The position numbers and the translations under genes were made by a program. Below, in pieces: positions 1-13,030 of a stretch of 41,917 bases of DNA. Numbering within the stretch: position 1 is the stretch's first letter; each line of letters starts with the position of its first letter. This DNA comes from Aphanomyces cochlioides (lineage: Eukaryota > Oomycota > Saprolegniomycetes > Saprolegniales > Verrucalvaceae): the NCBI GenBank assembly GCA_019828595.1, contig JAHQRK010000071.1, positions 1 through 41,917 of the forward strand, given 5' to 3'. The notes beneath the pieces are model-generated. The model did not search any database, was not told the DNA's origin, and worked only from the letters and a program-made list of their open reading frames with translations.

Positions 1-64
1 GCATCGAGATGCATTTTGTGGGGTATGCTTGGGACTCTCGCGTGTTGATTTCGGACCAAGTTGA
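1..64. repeat. Partial satellite monomer at left window edge
   Basis: These 64 bases match monomer positions 122 to 185 with no visible difference from consensus. The window therefore opens inside a monomer, just after the A5 tract and AGTG, so the array is cut by the window edge rather than ending here. The right edge stops at monomer position 120, almost in phase with this start. Confidence 0.95.
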
Positions 65-2126
65 TGCTTGGTCGTCCACCACACGAGCATGACACCTTTC
101 AAACATGCCAGACGTGGCGAGTGGGTATCTCGATGGGGTCGAGATGTGCATGTGGCACGTGGGTACCAAAAGTGGAAAAAGTGGCATCGAGATGCATTTT
201 GTGGGTATGCTTGGACTCTCGCGTGTCGATTTCGGACCAAGTTGATGCTTGGTCGTCCACCACACGAGAGCATGACACCTTTCAAACATGCCAGACGTGG
301 CGAGTGGGGTATCCGATGGGGTCGAGATGTGCATGTGGCACGTGGGTACCAAAAGTGGAGAAAAAGTGGCATCGAGATGCATTTTGTGGGGTATGCTTGG
401 GACTCTCGCGTGTTGATTTCGGACCAAGTTGATGCTTGGTCGTCCACCACACGAGCATGACACCTTTCAAACATGCCAGACGTGGCGAGTGGGTATCTCG
501 ATGGGGTCGAGATGTGCATGTGGCACGTGGGTACCAAAGTGGAAAAAAGTGGCATCGAGATGCATTTTGTGGTATGCTCGGGACTCTCGCGTGTCCATTT
601 CGGACGAAGTTGATGCTTGGTCGTCCACCACACGAGCATGACACCTTTCAAACATGCCAGACGTGGCGAGTGGGGTATCCCGATGGGGTCGAGATGTGCA
701 TGTGGCACGTGGGTACCAAAGTGGAGAAAAAGTGGCATCGAGATGCATTTTGTGGGGTATGCTTGGGACTCTCGCGTGTTGATTTCGGACCAAGTTGATG
801 CTTGGTCGTCCACCACACGAGCATGACACCTTTCAAACATGCCAGACGTGGCGAGTGGGGTATCTCGATGGGGTCGAGATGTGCATGTGGCACGTGGGTA
901 CCAAAAGTGGAGAAAAAAGTGGCATCGAGATGCATTTTGTGGGGTATGCTTGGGACTTCGCGTGTTGATTTCGGACCAAGTTGATGCTTGGTCGTCCACC
1001 ACACGAGCATGACACCTTTCAAACATGCCAGACGTGGCGAGTGGGTATCTCGATGGGGTCGAGATGTGCATGTGGCACGTGGGTACCAAAAGTGGAGAAA
1101 AAGTGGCATCGAGATGCATTTTGTGGGGTATGCTTGGGGACTCTCGCGTGTTGATTTCGGACCAAGTTGATGCTTGGTCGTCCACCACACGAGCATGACA
1201 CCTTTCAAACATGCCAGACGTGGCGAGTGGGTATCTCGATGGGGTCGAGATGTGCATGTGGCACGTGGGTACCAAAAGTGGAGAAAAAGTGGCATCGAGA
1301 TGCATTTTGTGGGGTATGCTTGGGACTCTCGCGTGTTGATTTTGGACCAAGTTGATGCTTGGTCGTCCACCACACGAGCATGACACCTTTCAAACATGCC
1401 AGACGTGGCGAGTGGGTATCTCGATGGGGTCGAGATGTGCATGTGGCACGTGGGTACCAAAAGTGGAGAAAAAGTGGCATCGAGATGCATTTTGTGGGGT
1501 ATGCTTGGGACTCTCGCGTGTTGATTTCGGACCAAGTTGATGCTTGGTCGTCCACCACACGAGCATGACACCTTTCAAACATGCCAGACGTGGCAGTGGG
1601 TATCTCGATGGGGTCGAGATGTGCATGTGGCACGTGGGTACCAAAAGTGGAGAAAAAGTGGCATCGAGATGCATTTTGTGGGGTATGCTTGGGACTCTCG
1701 CGTGTTGATTTCGGACCAAGTTGATGCTTGGTCGTCCACCACACGAGCATGACACCTTTCAAACATGCCAGACGTGGCGAGTGGGTATCTCGATGGGGTC
1801 GAGATGTGCATGTGGCACGTGGGTACCAAAAGTGGAGAAAAAGTGGCATCGAGATGCATTTTGTGGGGTATGCTTGGGACTCTCGCGTGTTGATTTCGGA
1901 CCAAGTTGATGCTTGGTCGTCCACCACACGAGCATGACACCTTTCAAACATGCCAGACGTGGCGAGTGGGTATCTCGATGGGGTCGAGATGTGCATGTGG
2001 CACGTGGGTACCAAAAGTGAGGAAAAAGTGGCATCGAGATGCATTTTGTGGGGTATGCTTGGGACTATCGCGTGTTGATTTTCGGACCAAGTTGATGCTT
2101 GGTCGTCCACCACACGAGCATGACAC
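65..2126. repeat. Variable left block of the satellite array (about 11 monomers)
   Basis: This block carries substitutions as well as indels. Examples are GTGTCGATTT for GTGTTGATTT near 228, an extra AG in CACACGAGAGCATG near 268, TATCCGATGG near 312, GTGTCCATTTCGGACGAAG near 591-609, TATCCCGATGG near 677, an extra G in GCTTGGGGAC near 1137, GATTTTGG for GATTTCGG near 1340, loss of one base in GTGGCAGTGG near 1592, and GTGAGG plus GACTATCG near 2018 and 2065. Monomer lengths here range from 181 to 186 bp. It is the least uniform part of the window besides the right end. In satellite biology such decay is expected toward an array edge or at an old junction, but the sequence left of the window is not visible. 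Confidence 0.9.
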
Positions 2127-5100
2127 CTTTCAAACATGCCAGACGTGGCGAGTGGGTATCTCGATGGGGTCGAGATGTGCATGTGGCACGTGGGTACCAA
2201 AAGTGGAGAAAAAGTGGCATCGAGATGCATTTTGTGGGGTATGCTTGGGACTCTCGCGTGTTGATTTCGGACCAAGTTGATGCTTGGTCGTCCACCACAC
2301 GAGCATGACACCTTTCAAACATGCCAGACGTGGCGAGTGGGTATCTCGATGGGGTCGAGATGTGCATGTGGCACGTGGGTACCAAAAGTGGAGAAAAAGT
2401 GGCATCGAGATGCATTTTGTGGGGTATGCTTGGGACTCTCGCGTGTTGATTTCGGACCAAGTTGATGCTTGGTCGTCCACCACACGAGCATGACACCTTT
2501 CAAACATGCCAGACGTGGCGAGTGGGTATCTCGATGGGGTCGAGATGTGCATGTGGCACGTGGGTACCAAAAGTGGAGAAAAAGTGGCATCGAGATGCAT
2601 TTTGTGGGGTATGCTTGGGACTCTCGCGTGTTGATTTCGGACCAAGTTGATGCTTGGTCGTCCACCACACGAGCATGACACCTTTCAAACATGCCAGACG
2701 TGGCGAGTGGGTATCTCGATGGGGTCGAGATGTGCATGTGGCACGTGGGTACCAAAAGTGGAGAAAAAGTGGCATCGAGATGCATTTTGTGGGGTATGCT
2801 TGGGACTCTCGCGTGTTGATTTCGGACCAAGTTGATGCTTGGTCGTCCACCACACGAGCATGACACCTTTCAAACATGCCAGACGTGGCGAGTGGGTATC
2901 TCGATGGGGTCGAGATGTGCATGTGGCACGTGGGTACCAAAAGTGGAGAAAAAGTGGCATCGAGATGCATTTTGTGGGGTATGCTTGGGACTCTCGCGTG
3001 TTGATTTCGGACCAAGTTGATGCTTGGTCGTCCACCACACGAGCATGACACCTTTCAAACATGCCAGACGTGGCGAGTGGGTATCTCGATGGGGTCGAGA
3101 TGTGCATGTGGCACGTGGGTACCAAAAGTGGAGAAAAAAGTGGCATCGAGATGCATTTTGTGGGGTATGCTTGGGACTCTCGCGTGTTGATTTCGGACCA
3201 AGTTGATGCTTGGTCGTCCACCACACGAGCATGACACCTTTCAAACATGCCAGACGTGGCGAGTGGGTATCTCGATGGGGTCGAGATGTGCATGTGGCAC
3301 GTGGGTACCAAAAGTGGAGAAAAAGTGGCATCGAGATGCATTTTGTGGTATGCTCGGACTCTCGCGTGTTGATTTCGGACCAAGTTGATGCTTGGTCGTC
3401 CACCACACGAGCATGACACCTTTCAAACATGCCAGACGTGGCGAGTGGGTATCTCGATGGGGTCGAGATGTGCATGTGGCACGTGGGTACCAAAAGTGGA
3501 GAAAAAGTGGCATCGAGATGCATTTTGTGGGGTATGCTTGGGACTCTCGCGTGTTGATTTCGGACCAAGTTGATGCTTGGTCGTCCACCACACGAGCATG
3601 ACACCTTTCAAACATGCCAGACGTGGCGAGTGGGTATCTCGATGGGGTCGAGATGTGCATGTGGCACGTGGGTACCAAAAGTGGAGAAAAAGTGGCATCG
3701 AGATGCATTTTGTGGGGTATGCTTGGGACTCTCGCGTGTTGATTTCGGACCAAGTTGATGCTTGGTCGTCCACCACACGAGCATGACACCTTTCAAACAT
3801 GCCAGACGTGGCGAGTGGGTATCTCGATGGGGTCGAGATGTGCATGTGGCACGTGGGTACCAAAAGTGGAGAAAAAGTGGCATCGAGATGCATTTTGTGG
3901 GTATGCTTGGGACTCTCGCGTGTTGATTTCGGACCAAGTTGATGCTTGGTCGTCCACCACACGAGCATGACACCTTTCAAACATGCCAGACGTGGCGAGT
4001 GGGTATCTCGATGGGGTCGAGATGTGCATGTGGCACGTGGGTACCAAAGTGGAGAAAAAGTGGCATCGAGATGCATTTTGTGGGGTATGCTTGGGACTCT
4101 CGCGTGTTGATTTCGGACCAAGTTGATGCTTGGTCGTCCACCACACGAGCATGACACCTTTCAAACATGCCAGACGTGGCGAGTGGGTATCTCGATGGGG
4201 TCGAGATGTGCATGTGGCACGTGGGTACCAAAAGTGGAGAAAAAGTGGCATCGAGATGCATTTTGTGGGGTATGCTTGGGACTCTCGCGTGTTGATTTCG
4301 GACCAAGTTGATGCTTGGTCGTCCACCACACGAGCATGACACCTTTCAAACATGCCAGACGTGGCGAGTGGGTATCTCGATGGGGTCGAGATGTGCATGT
4401 GGCACGTGGGTACCAAAAGTGGAGAAAAAGTGGCATCGAGATGCATTTTGTGGGGTATGCTTGGGACTCTCGCGTGTTGATTTCGGACCAAGTTGATGCT
4501 TGGTCGTCCACCACACGAGCATGACACCTTTCAAACATGCCAGACGTGGCGAGTGGGTATCTCGATGGGGTCGAGATGTGCATGTGGCACGTGGGTACCA
4601 AAAGTGGAGAAAAAGTGGCATCGAGATGCATTTTGTGGTATGCTTGGGACTCTCGCGTGTTGATTTCGGACCAAGTTGATGCTTGGTCGTCCACCACACG
4701 AGCATGACACCTTTCAAACATGCCAGACGTGGCGAGTGGGTATCTCGATGGGGTCGAGATGTGCATGTGGCACGTGGGTACCAAAAGTGGAGAAAAAGTG
4801 GCATCGAGATGCATTTTGTGGGGTATGCTTGGGACTCTCGCGTGTTGATTTCGGACCAAGTTGATGCTTGGTCGTCCACCACACGAGCATGACACCTTTC
4901 AAACATGCCAGACGTGGCGAGTGGGTATCTCGATGGGGTCGAGATGTGCATGTGGCACGTGGGTACCAAAAGTGGAGAAAAAAGTGGCATCGAGATGCAT
5001 TTTGTGGGGTATGCTTGGGACTCTCGCGTGTTGATTTCGGACCAAGTTGATGCTTGGTCGTCCACCACACGAGCATGACACCTTTCAAACATGCCAGACG

Positions 5101-5267
5101 TGGCGAGTGGGTATCTCGATGGGGTCGAGATGTGCATGTGGCACGTGGGTACCAAAAGTGGAGAAAAAGTGGCATCGAGATGCATTTTGTGGGGTATGCT
5201 TGGGACTCTCGCGTGTTGATTTTCGGACCAAGTTGATGCTTGGTCGTCCACCACACGAGCATGACAC
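2127..5267. repeat. Satellite segment with scattered length variants
   Basis: Five uniform monomers (2127-3051) are followed by twelve in which length variants are frequent. There is an A6 tract near 3131. One monomer has G2 plus a TGCTCGG change near 3347-3358, a T-to-C also seen near 577. G3 appears near 3898, A3 near 4045, G2 near 4637, A6 near 4978, and an extra T in GATTTTCGG near 5221. To the right of 3420 I find no further clear substitution until about 40885. Confidence 0.88.
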
Positions 5268-6562
5268 CTTTCAAACATGCCAGACGTGGCGAGTGGGTAT
5301 CTCGATGGGGTCGAGATGTGCATGTGGCACGTGGGTACCAAAAGTGGAGAAAAAGTGGCATCGAGATGCATTTTGTGGGGTATGCTTGGGACTCTCGCGT
5401 GTTGATTTCGGACCAAGTTGATGCTTGGTCGTCCACCACACGAGCATGACACCTTTCAAACATGCCAGACGTGGCGAGTGGGTATCTCGATGGGGTCGAG
5501 ATGTGCATGTGGCACGTGGGTACCAAAAGTGGAGAAAAAGTGGCATCGAGATGCATTTTGTGGGGTATGCTTGGGACTCTCGCGTGTTGATTTCGGACCA
5601 AGTTGATGCTTGGTCGTCCACCACACGAGCATGACACCTTTCAAACATGCCAGACGTGGCGAGTGGGTATCTCGATGGGGTCGAGATGTGCATGTGGCAC
5701 GTGGGTACCAAAAGTGGAGAAAAAGTGGCATCGAGATGCATTTTGTGGGGTATGCTTGGGACTCTCGCGTGTTGATTTCGGACCAAGTTGATGCTTGGTC
5801 GTCCACCACACGAGCATGACACCTTTCAAACATGCCAGACGTGGCGAGTGGGTATCTCGATGGGGTCGAGATGTGCATGTGGCACGTGGGTACCAAAAGT
5901 GGAGAAAAAGTGGCATCGAGATGCATTTTGTGGGGTATGCTTGGGACTCTCGCGTGTTGATTTCGGACCAAGTTGATGCTTGGTCGTCCACCACACGAGC
6001 ATGACACCTTTCAAACATGCCAGACGTGGCGAGTGGGTATCTCGATGGGGTCGAGATGTGCATGTGGCACGTGGGTACCAAAAGTGGAGAAAAAGTGGCA
6101 TCGAGATGCATTTTGTGGGGTATGCTTGGGACTCTCGCGTGTTGATTTCGGACCAAGTTGATGCTTGGTCGTCCACCACACGAGCATGACACCTTTCAAA
6201 CATGCCAGACGTGGCGAGTGGGTATCTCGATGGGGTCGAGATGTGCATGTGGCACGTGGGTACCAAAAGTGGAGAAAAAGTGGCATCGAGATGCATTTTG
6301 TGGGGTATGCTTGGGACTCTCGCGTGTTGATTTCGGACCAAGTTGATGCTTGGTCGTCCACCACACGAGCATGACACCTTTCAAACATGCCAGACGTGGC
6401 GAGTGGGTATCTCGATGGGGTCGAGATGTGCATGTGGCACGTGGGTACCAAAAGTGGAGAAAAAGTGGCATCGAGATGCATTTTGTGGGGTATGCTTGGG
6501 ACTCTCGCGTGTTGATTTCGGACCAAGTTGATGCTTGGTCGTCCACCACACGAGCATGACAC
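5268..6562. repeat. Uniform run of 7 identical 185-bp monomers
   Basis: Seven successive monomers of exactly 185 bp read identically, with the same translation in every frame from copy to copy. This is one of several uniform tracts that alternate with variant-bearing segments. Confidence 0.9.
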
Positions 6563-8777
6563 CTTTCAAACATGCCAGACGTGGCGAGTGGGTATCTCGA
6601 TGGGGTCGAGATGTGCATGTGGCACGTGGGTACCAAAGTGGAGAAAAAGTGGCATCGAGATGCATTTTGTGGGGTATGCTTGGGACTCTCGCGTGTTGAT
6701 TTCGGACCAAGTTGATGCTTGGTCGTCCACCACACGAGCATGACACCTTTCAAACATGCCAGACGTGGCGAGTGGGTATCTCGATGGGGTCGAGATGTGC
6801 ATGTGGCACGTGGGTACCAAAAGTGGAGAAAAAGTGGCATCGAGATGCATTTTGTGGGGTATGCTTGGGACTCTCGCGTGTTGATTTCGGACCAAGTTGA
6901 TGCTTGGTCGTCCACCACACGAGCATGACACCTTTCAAACATGCCAGACGTGGCGAGTGGGTATCTCGATGGGGTCGAGATGTGCATGTGGCACGTGGGT
7001 ACCAAAAGTGGAGAAAAAGTGGCATCGAGATGCATTTTGTGGGGTATGCTTGGGACTCTCGCGTGTTGATTTCGGACCAAGTTGATGCTTGGTCGTCCAC
7101 CACACGAGCATGACACCTTTCAAACATGCCAGACGTGGCGAGTGGGTATCTCGATGGGGTCGAGATGTGCATGTGGCACGTGGGTACCAAAAGTGGAGAA
7201 AAAGTGGCATCGAGATGCATTTTGTGGGGTATGCTTGGGACTCTCGCGTGTTGATTTCGGACCAAGTTGATGCTTGGTCGTCCACCACACGAGCATGACA
7301 CCTTTCAAACATGCCAGACGTGGCGAGTGGGTATCTCGATGGGGTCGAGATGTGCATGTGGCACGTGGGTACCAAAAGTGGAGAAAAAAGTGGCATCGAG
7401 ATGCATTTTGTGGGGTATGCTTGGGACTCTCGCGTGTTGATTTCGGACCAAGTTGATGCTTGGTCGTCCACCACACGAGCATGACACCTTTCAAACATGC
7501 CAGACGTGGCGAGTGGGTATCTCGATGGGGTCGAGATGTGCATGTGGCACGTGGGTACCAAAAGTGGAGAAAAAGTGGCATCGAGATGCATTTTGTGGGG
7601 TATGCTTGGGACTCTCGCGTGTTGATTTCGGACCAAGTTGATGCTTGGTCGTCCACCACACGAGCATGACACCTTTCAAACATGCCAGACGTGGCGAGTG
7701 GGTATCTCGATGGGGTCGAGATGTGCATGTGGCACGTGGGTACCAAAAGTGGAGAAAAAGTGGCATCGAGATGCATTTTGTGGGGTATGCTTGGGACTCT
7801 CGCGTGTTGATTTCGGACCAAGTTGATGCTTGGTCGTCCACCACACGAGCATGACACCTTTCAAACATGCCAGACGTGGCGAGTGGGTATCTCGATGGGG
7901 TCGAGATGTGCATGTGGCACGTGGGTACCAAAAGTGGAGAAAAAGTGGCATCGAGATGCATTTTGTGGTATGCTTGGGACTCTCGCGTGTTGATTTCGGA
8001 CCAAGTTGATGCTTGGTCGTCCACCACACGAGCATGACACCTTTCAAACATGCCAGACGTGGCGAGTGGGTATCTCGATGGGGTCGAGATGTGCATGTGG
8101 CACGTGGGTACCAAAAGTGGAGAAAAAGTGGCATCGAGATGCATTTTGTGGGGTATGCTTGGGACTCTCGCGTGTTGATTTCGGACCAAGTTGATGCTTG
8201 GTCGTCCACCACACGAGCATGACACCTTTCAAACATGCCAGACGTGGCGAGTGGGTATCTCGATGGGGTCGAGATGTGCATGTGGCACGTGGGTACCAAA
8301 AGTGGAGAAAAAGTGGCATCGAGATGCATTTTGTGGGGTATGCTTGGGACTCTCGCGTGTTGATTTCGGACCAAGTTGATGCTTGGTCGTCCACCACACG
8401 AGCATGACACCTTTCAAACATGCCAGACGTGGCGAGTGGGTATCTCGATGGGGTCGAGATGTGCATGTGGCACGTGGGTACCAAAAGTGGAGAAAAAGTG
8501 GCATCGAGATGCATTTTGTGGTATGCTTGGGACTCTCGCGTGTTGATTTCGGACCAAGTTGATGCTTGGTCGTCCACCACACGAGCATGACACCTTTCAA
8601 ACATGCCAGACGTGGCGAGTGGGTATCTCGATGGGGTCGAGATGTGCATGTGGCACGTGGGTACCAAAGTGGAGAAAAAGTGGCATCGAGATGCATTTTG
8701 TGGGGTATGCTTGGGACTCTCGCGTGTTGATTTCGGACCAAGTTGATGCTTGGTCGTCCACCACACGAGCATGACAC
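6563..8777. repeat. Satellite segment with homopolymer-length variants
   Basis: Twelve monomers, of which five carry a length variant: A3 near 6636, A6 near 7385, G2 near 7967, G2 near 8519 and A3 near 8667. No substitution is visible. The order of variant monomers within the segment is 1, 5, 8, 11, 12, the same spacing as in 18395-20610, although the variant types differ. Confidence 0.88.
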
Positions 8778-10997
8778 CTTTCAAACATGCCAGACGTGGC
8801 GAGTGGGTATCTCGATGGGGTCGAGATGTGCATGTGGCACGTGGGTACCAAAAGTGGAGAAAAAGTGGCATCGAGATGCATTTTGTGGGGTATGCTTGGG
8901 ACTCTCGCGTGTTGATTTCGGACCAAGTTGATGCTTGGTCGTCCACCACACGAGCATGACACCTTTCAAACATGCCAGACGTGGCGAGTGGGTATCTCGA
9001 TGGGGTCGAGATGTGCATGTGGCACGTGGGTACCAAAAGTGGAGAAAAAGTGGCATCGAGATGCATTTTGTGGGGTATGCTTGGGACTCTCGCGTGTTGA
9101 TTTCGGACCAAGTTGATGCTTGGTCGTCCACCACACGAGCATGACACCTTTCAAACATGCCAGACGTGGCGAGTGGGTATCTCGATGGGGTCGAGATGTG
9201 CATGTGGCACGTGGGTACCAAAAGTGGAGAAAAAGTGGCATCGAGATGCATTTTGTGGGGTATGCTTGGGACTCTCGCGTGTTGATTTCGGACCAAGTTG
9301 ATGCTTGGTCGTCCACCACACGAGCATGACACCTTTCAAACATGCCAGACGTGGCGAGTGGGTATCTCGATGGGGTCGAGATGTGCATGTGGCACGTGGG
9401 TACCAAAAGTGGAGAAAAAGTGGCATCGAGATGCATTTTGTGGGGTATGCTTGGGACTCTCGCGTGTTGATTTCGGACCAAGTTGATGCTTGGTCGTCCA
9501 CCACACGAGCATGACACCTTTCAAACATGCCAGACGTGGCGAGTGGGTATCTCGATGGGGTCGAGATGTGCATGTGGCACGTGGGTACCAAAAGTGGAGA
9601 AAAAGTGGCATCGAGATGCATTTTGTGGGGTATGCTTGGGACTCTCGCGTGTTGATTTCGGACCAAGTTGATGCTTGGTCGTCCACCACACGAGCATGAC
9701 ACCTTTCAAACATGCCAGACGTGGCGAGTGGGTATCTCGATGGGGTCGAGATGTGCATGTGGCACGTGGGTACCAAAAGTGGAGAAAAAGTGGCATCGAG
9801 ATGCATTTTGTGGGGTATGCTTGGGACTCTCGCGTGTTGATTTCGGACCAAGTTGATGCTTGGTCGTCCACCACACGAGCATGACACCTTTCAAACATGC
9901 CAGACGTGGCGAGTGGGTATCTCGATGGGGTCGAGATGTGCATGTGGCACGTGGGTACCAAAAGTGGAGAAAAAGTGGCATCGAGATGCATTTTGTGGGG
10001 TATGCTTGGGACTCTCGCGTGTTGATTTCGGACCAAGTTGATGCTTGGTCGTCCACCACACGAGCATGACACCTTTCAAACATGCCAGACGTGGCGAGTG
10101 GGTATCTCGATGGGGTCGAGATGTGCATGTGGCACGTGGGTACCAAAAGTGGAGAAAAAGTGGCATCGAGATGCATTTTGTGGGGTATGCTTGGGACTCT
10201 CGCGTGTTGATTTCGGACCAAGTTGATGCTTGGTCGTCCACCACACGAGCATGACACCTTTCAAACATGCCAGACGTGGCGAGTGGGTATCTCGATGGGG
10301 TCGAGATGTGCATGTGGCACGTGGGTACCAAAAGTGGAGAAAAAGTGGCATCGAGATGCATTTTGTGGGGTATGCTTGGGACTCTCGCGTGTTGATTTCG
10401 GACCAAGTTGATGCTTGGTCGTCCACCACACGAGCATGACACCTTTCAAACATGCCAGACGTGGCGAGTGGGTATCTCGATGGGGTCGAGATGTGCATGT
10501 GGCACGTGGGTACCAAAAGTGGAGAAAAAGTGGCATCGAGATGCATTTTGTGGGGTATGCTTGGGACTCTCGCGTGTTGATTTCGGACCAAGTTGATGCT
10601 TGGTCGTCCACCACACGAGCATGACACCTTTCAAACATGCCAGACGTGGCGAGTGGGTATCTCGATGGGGTCGAGATGTGCATGTGGCACGTGGGTACCA
10701 AAAGTGGAGAAAAAGTGGCATCGAGATGCATTTTGTGGGGTATGCTTGGGACTCTCGCGTGTTGATTTCGGACCAAGTTGATGCTTGGTCGTCCACCACA
10801 CGAGCATGACACCTTTCAAACATGCCAGACGTGGCGAGTGGGTATCTCGATGGGGTCGAGATGTGCATGTGGCACGTGGGTACCAAAAGTGGAGAAAAAG
10901 TGGCATCGAGATGCATTTTGTGGGGTATGCTTGGGACTCTCGCGTGTTGATTTCGGACCAAGTTGATGCTTGGTCGTCCACCACACGAGCATGACAC
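8778..10997. repeat. Uniform run of 12 identical 185-bp monomers
   Basis: Twelve successive 185-bp monomers (2220 bp) read as identical copies of the consensus with no visible substitution or indel. This points to very recent amplification or homogenisation, or to consensus smoothing during assembly. Confidence 0.92.
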
Positions 10998-13030
10998 CTT
11001 TCAAACATGCCAGACGTGGCGAGTGGGTATCTCGATGGGGTCGAGATGTGCATGTGGCACGTGGGTACCAAAGTGGAGAAAAAGTGGCATCGAGATGCAT
11101 TTTGTGGGGTATGCTTGGGACTCTCGCGTGTTGATTTCGGACCAAGTTGATGCTTGGTCGTCCACCACACGAGCATGACACCTTTCAAACATGCCAGACG
11201 TGGCGAGTGGGTATCTCGATGGGGTCGAGATGTGCATGTGGCACGTGGGTACCAAAAGTGGAGAAAAAGTGGCATCGAGATGCATTTTGTGGGGTATGCT
11301 TGGGACTCTCGCGTGTTGATTTCGGACCAAGTTGATGCTTGGTCGTCCACCACACGAGCATGACACCTTTCAAACATGCCAGACGTGGCGAGTGGGTATC
11401 TCGATGGGGTCGAGATGTGCATGTGGCACGTGGGTACCAAAAGTGGAGAAAAAGTGGCATCGAGATGCATTTTGTGGGGTATGCTTGGGACTCTCGCGTG
11501 TTGATTTCGGACCAAGTTGATGCTTGGTCGTCCACCACACGAGCATGACACCTTTCAAACATGCCAGACGTGGCGAGTGGGTATCTCGATGGGGTCGAGA
11601 TGTGCATGTGGCACGTGGGTACCAAAAGTGGAGAAAAAGTGGCATCGAGATGCATTTTGTGGGGTATGCTTGGGACTCTCGCGTGTTGATTTCGGACCAA
11701 GTTGATGCTTGGTCGTCCACCACACGAGCATGACACCTTTCAAACATGCCAGACGTGGCGAGTGGGTATCTCGATGGGGTCGAGATGTGCATGTGGCACG
11801 TGGGTACCAAAAGTGGAGAAAAAGTGGCATCGAGATGCATTTTGTGGGGTATGCTTGGGACTCTCGCGTGTGATTTCGGACCAAGTTGATGCTTGGTCGT
11901 CCACCACACGAGCATGACACCTTTCAAACATGCCAGACGTGGCGAGTGGGTATCTCGATGGGGTCGAGATGTGCATGTGGCACGTGGGTACCAAAAGTGG
12001 AGAAAAAGTGGCATCGAGATGCATTTTGTGGTATGCTTGGGACTCTCGCGTGTTGATTTCGGACCAAGTTGATGCTTGGTCGTCCACCACACGAGCATGA
12101 CACCTTTCAAACATGCCAGACGTGGCGAGTGGGTATCTCGATGGGGTCGAGATGTGCATGTGGCACGTGGGTACCAAAAGTGGAGAAAAAGTGGCATCGA
12201 GATGCATTTTGTGGGGTATGCTTGGGACTCTCGCGTGTTGATTTCGGACCAAGTTGATGCTTGGTCGTCCACCACACGAGCATGACACCTTTCAAACATG
12301 CCAGACGTGGCGAGTGGGTATCTCGATGGGGTCGAGATGTGCATGTGGCACGTGGGTACCAAAAGTGGAGAAAAAGTGGCATCGAGATGCATTTTGTGGG
12401 GTATGCTTGGGACTCTCGCGTGTTGATTTCGGACCAAGTTGATGCTTGGTCGTCCACCACACGAGCATGACACCTTTCAAACATGCCAGACGTGGCGAGT
12501 GGGTATCTCGATGGGGTCGAGATGTGCATGTGGCACGTGGGTACCAAAAGTGGAGAAAAAGTGGCATCGAGATGCATTTTGTGGGGTATGCTTGGGACTC
12601 TCGCGTGTTGATTTCGGACCAAGTTGATGCTTGGTCGTCCACCACACGAGCATGACACCTTTCAAACATGCCAGACGTGGCGAGTGGGTATCTCGATGGG
12701 GTCGAGATGTGCATGTGGCACGTGGGTACCAAAAGTGGAGAAAAAGTGGCATCGAGATGCATTTTGTGGGGTATGCTTGGGACTCTCGCGTGTTGATCAT
12801 TTCGGACCAAGTTGATGCTTGGTCGTCCACCACACGAGCATGACACCTTTCAAACATGCCAGACGTGGCGAGTGGGTATCTCGATGGGGTCGAGATGTGC
12901 ATGTGGCACGTGGGTACCAAAAGTGGAGAAAAAGTGGCATCGAGATGCATTTTGTGGGGTATGCTGGGACTCTCGCGTGTTGATTTCGGACCAAGTTGAT
13001 GCTTGGTCGTCCACCACACGAGCATGACAC
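10998..13030. repeat. Satellite segment with mixed short indels, including a 3-bp insertion
   Basis: This segment holds A3 near 11070, a lost T in GTGTGATTTCGG near 11870, G2 near 12029, a 3-bp insertion giving GTTGATCATTTCGG near 12797 (the longest monomer, 188 bp), and a lost T in TATGCTGGGAC near 12964. The 3-bp insertion occurs in only one monomer and is not a simple homopolymer change, so it is a useful private marker for placing reads. Confidence 0.88.

Noticed and set aside
61..432. + strand frames of 60 to 124 codons repeated every 185 bp
   Set aside because: They are shadows of the satellite sequence, present in two or more frames at once, with boundaries set by the same TGA in each monomer.
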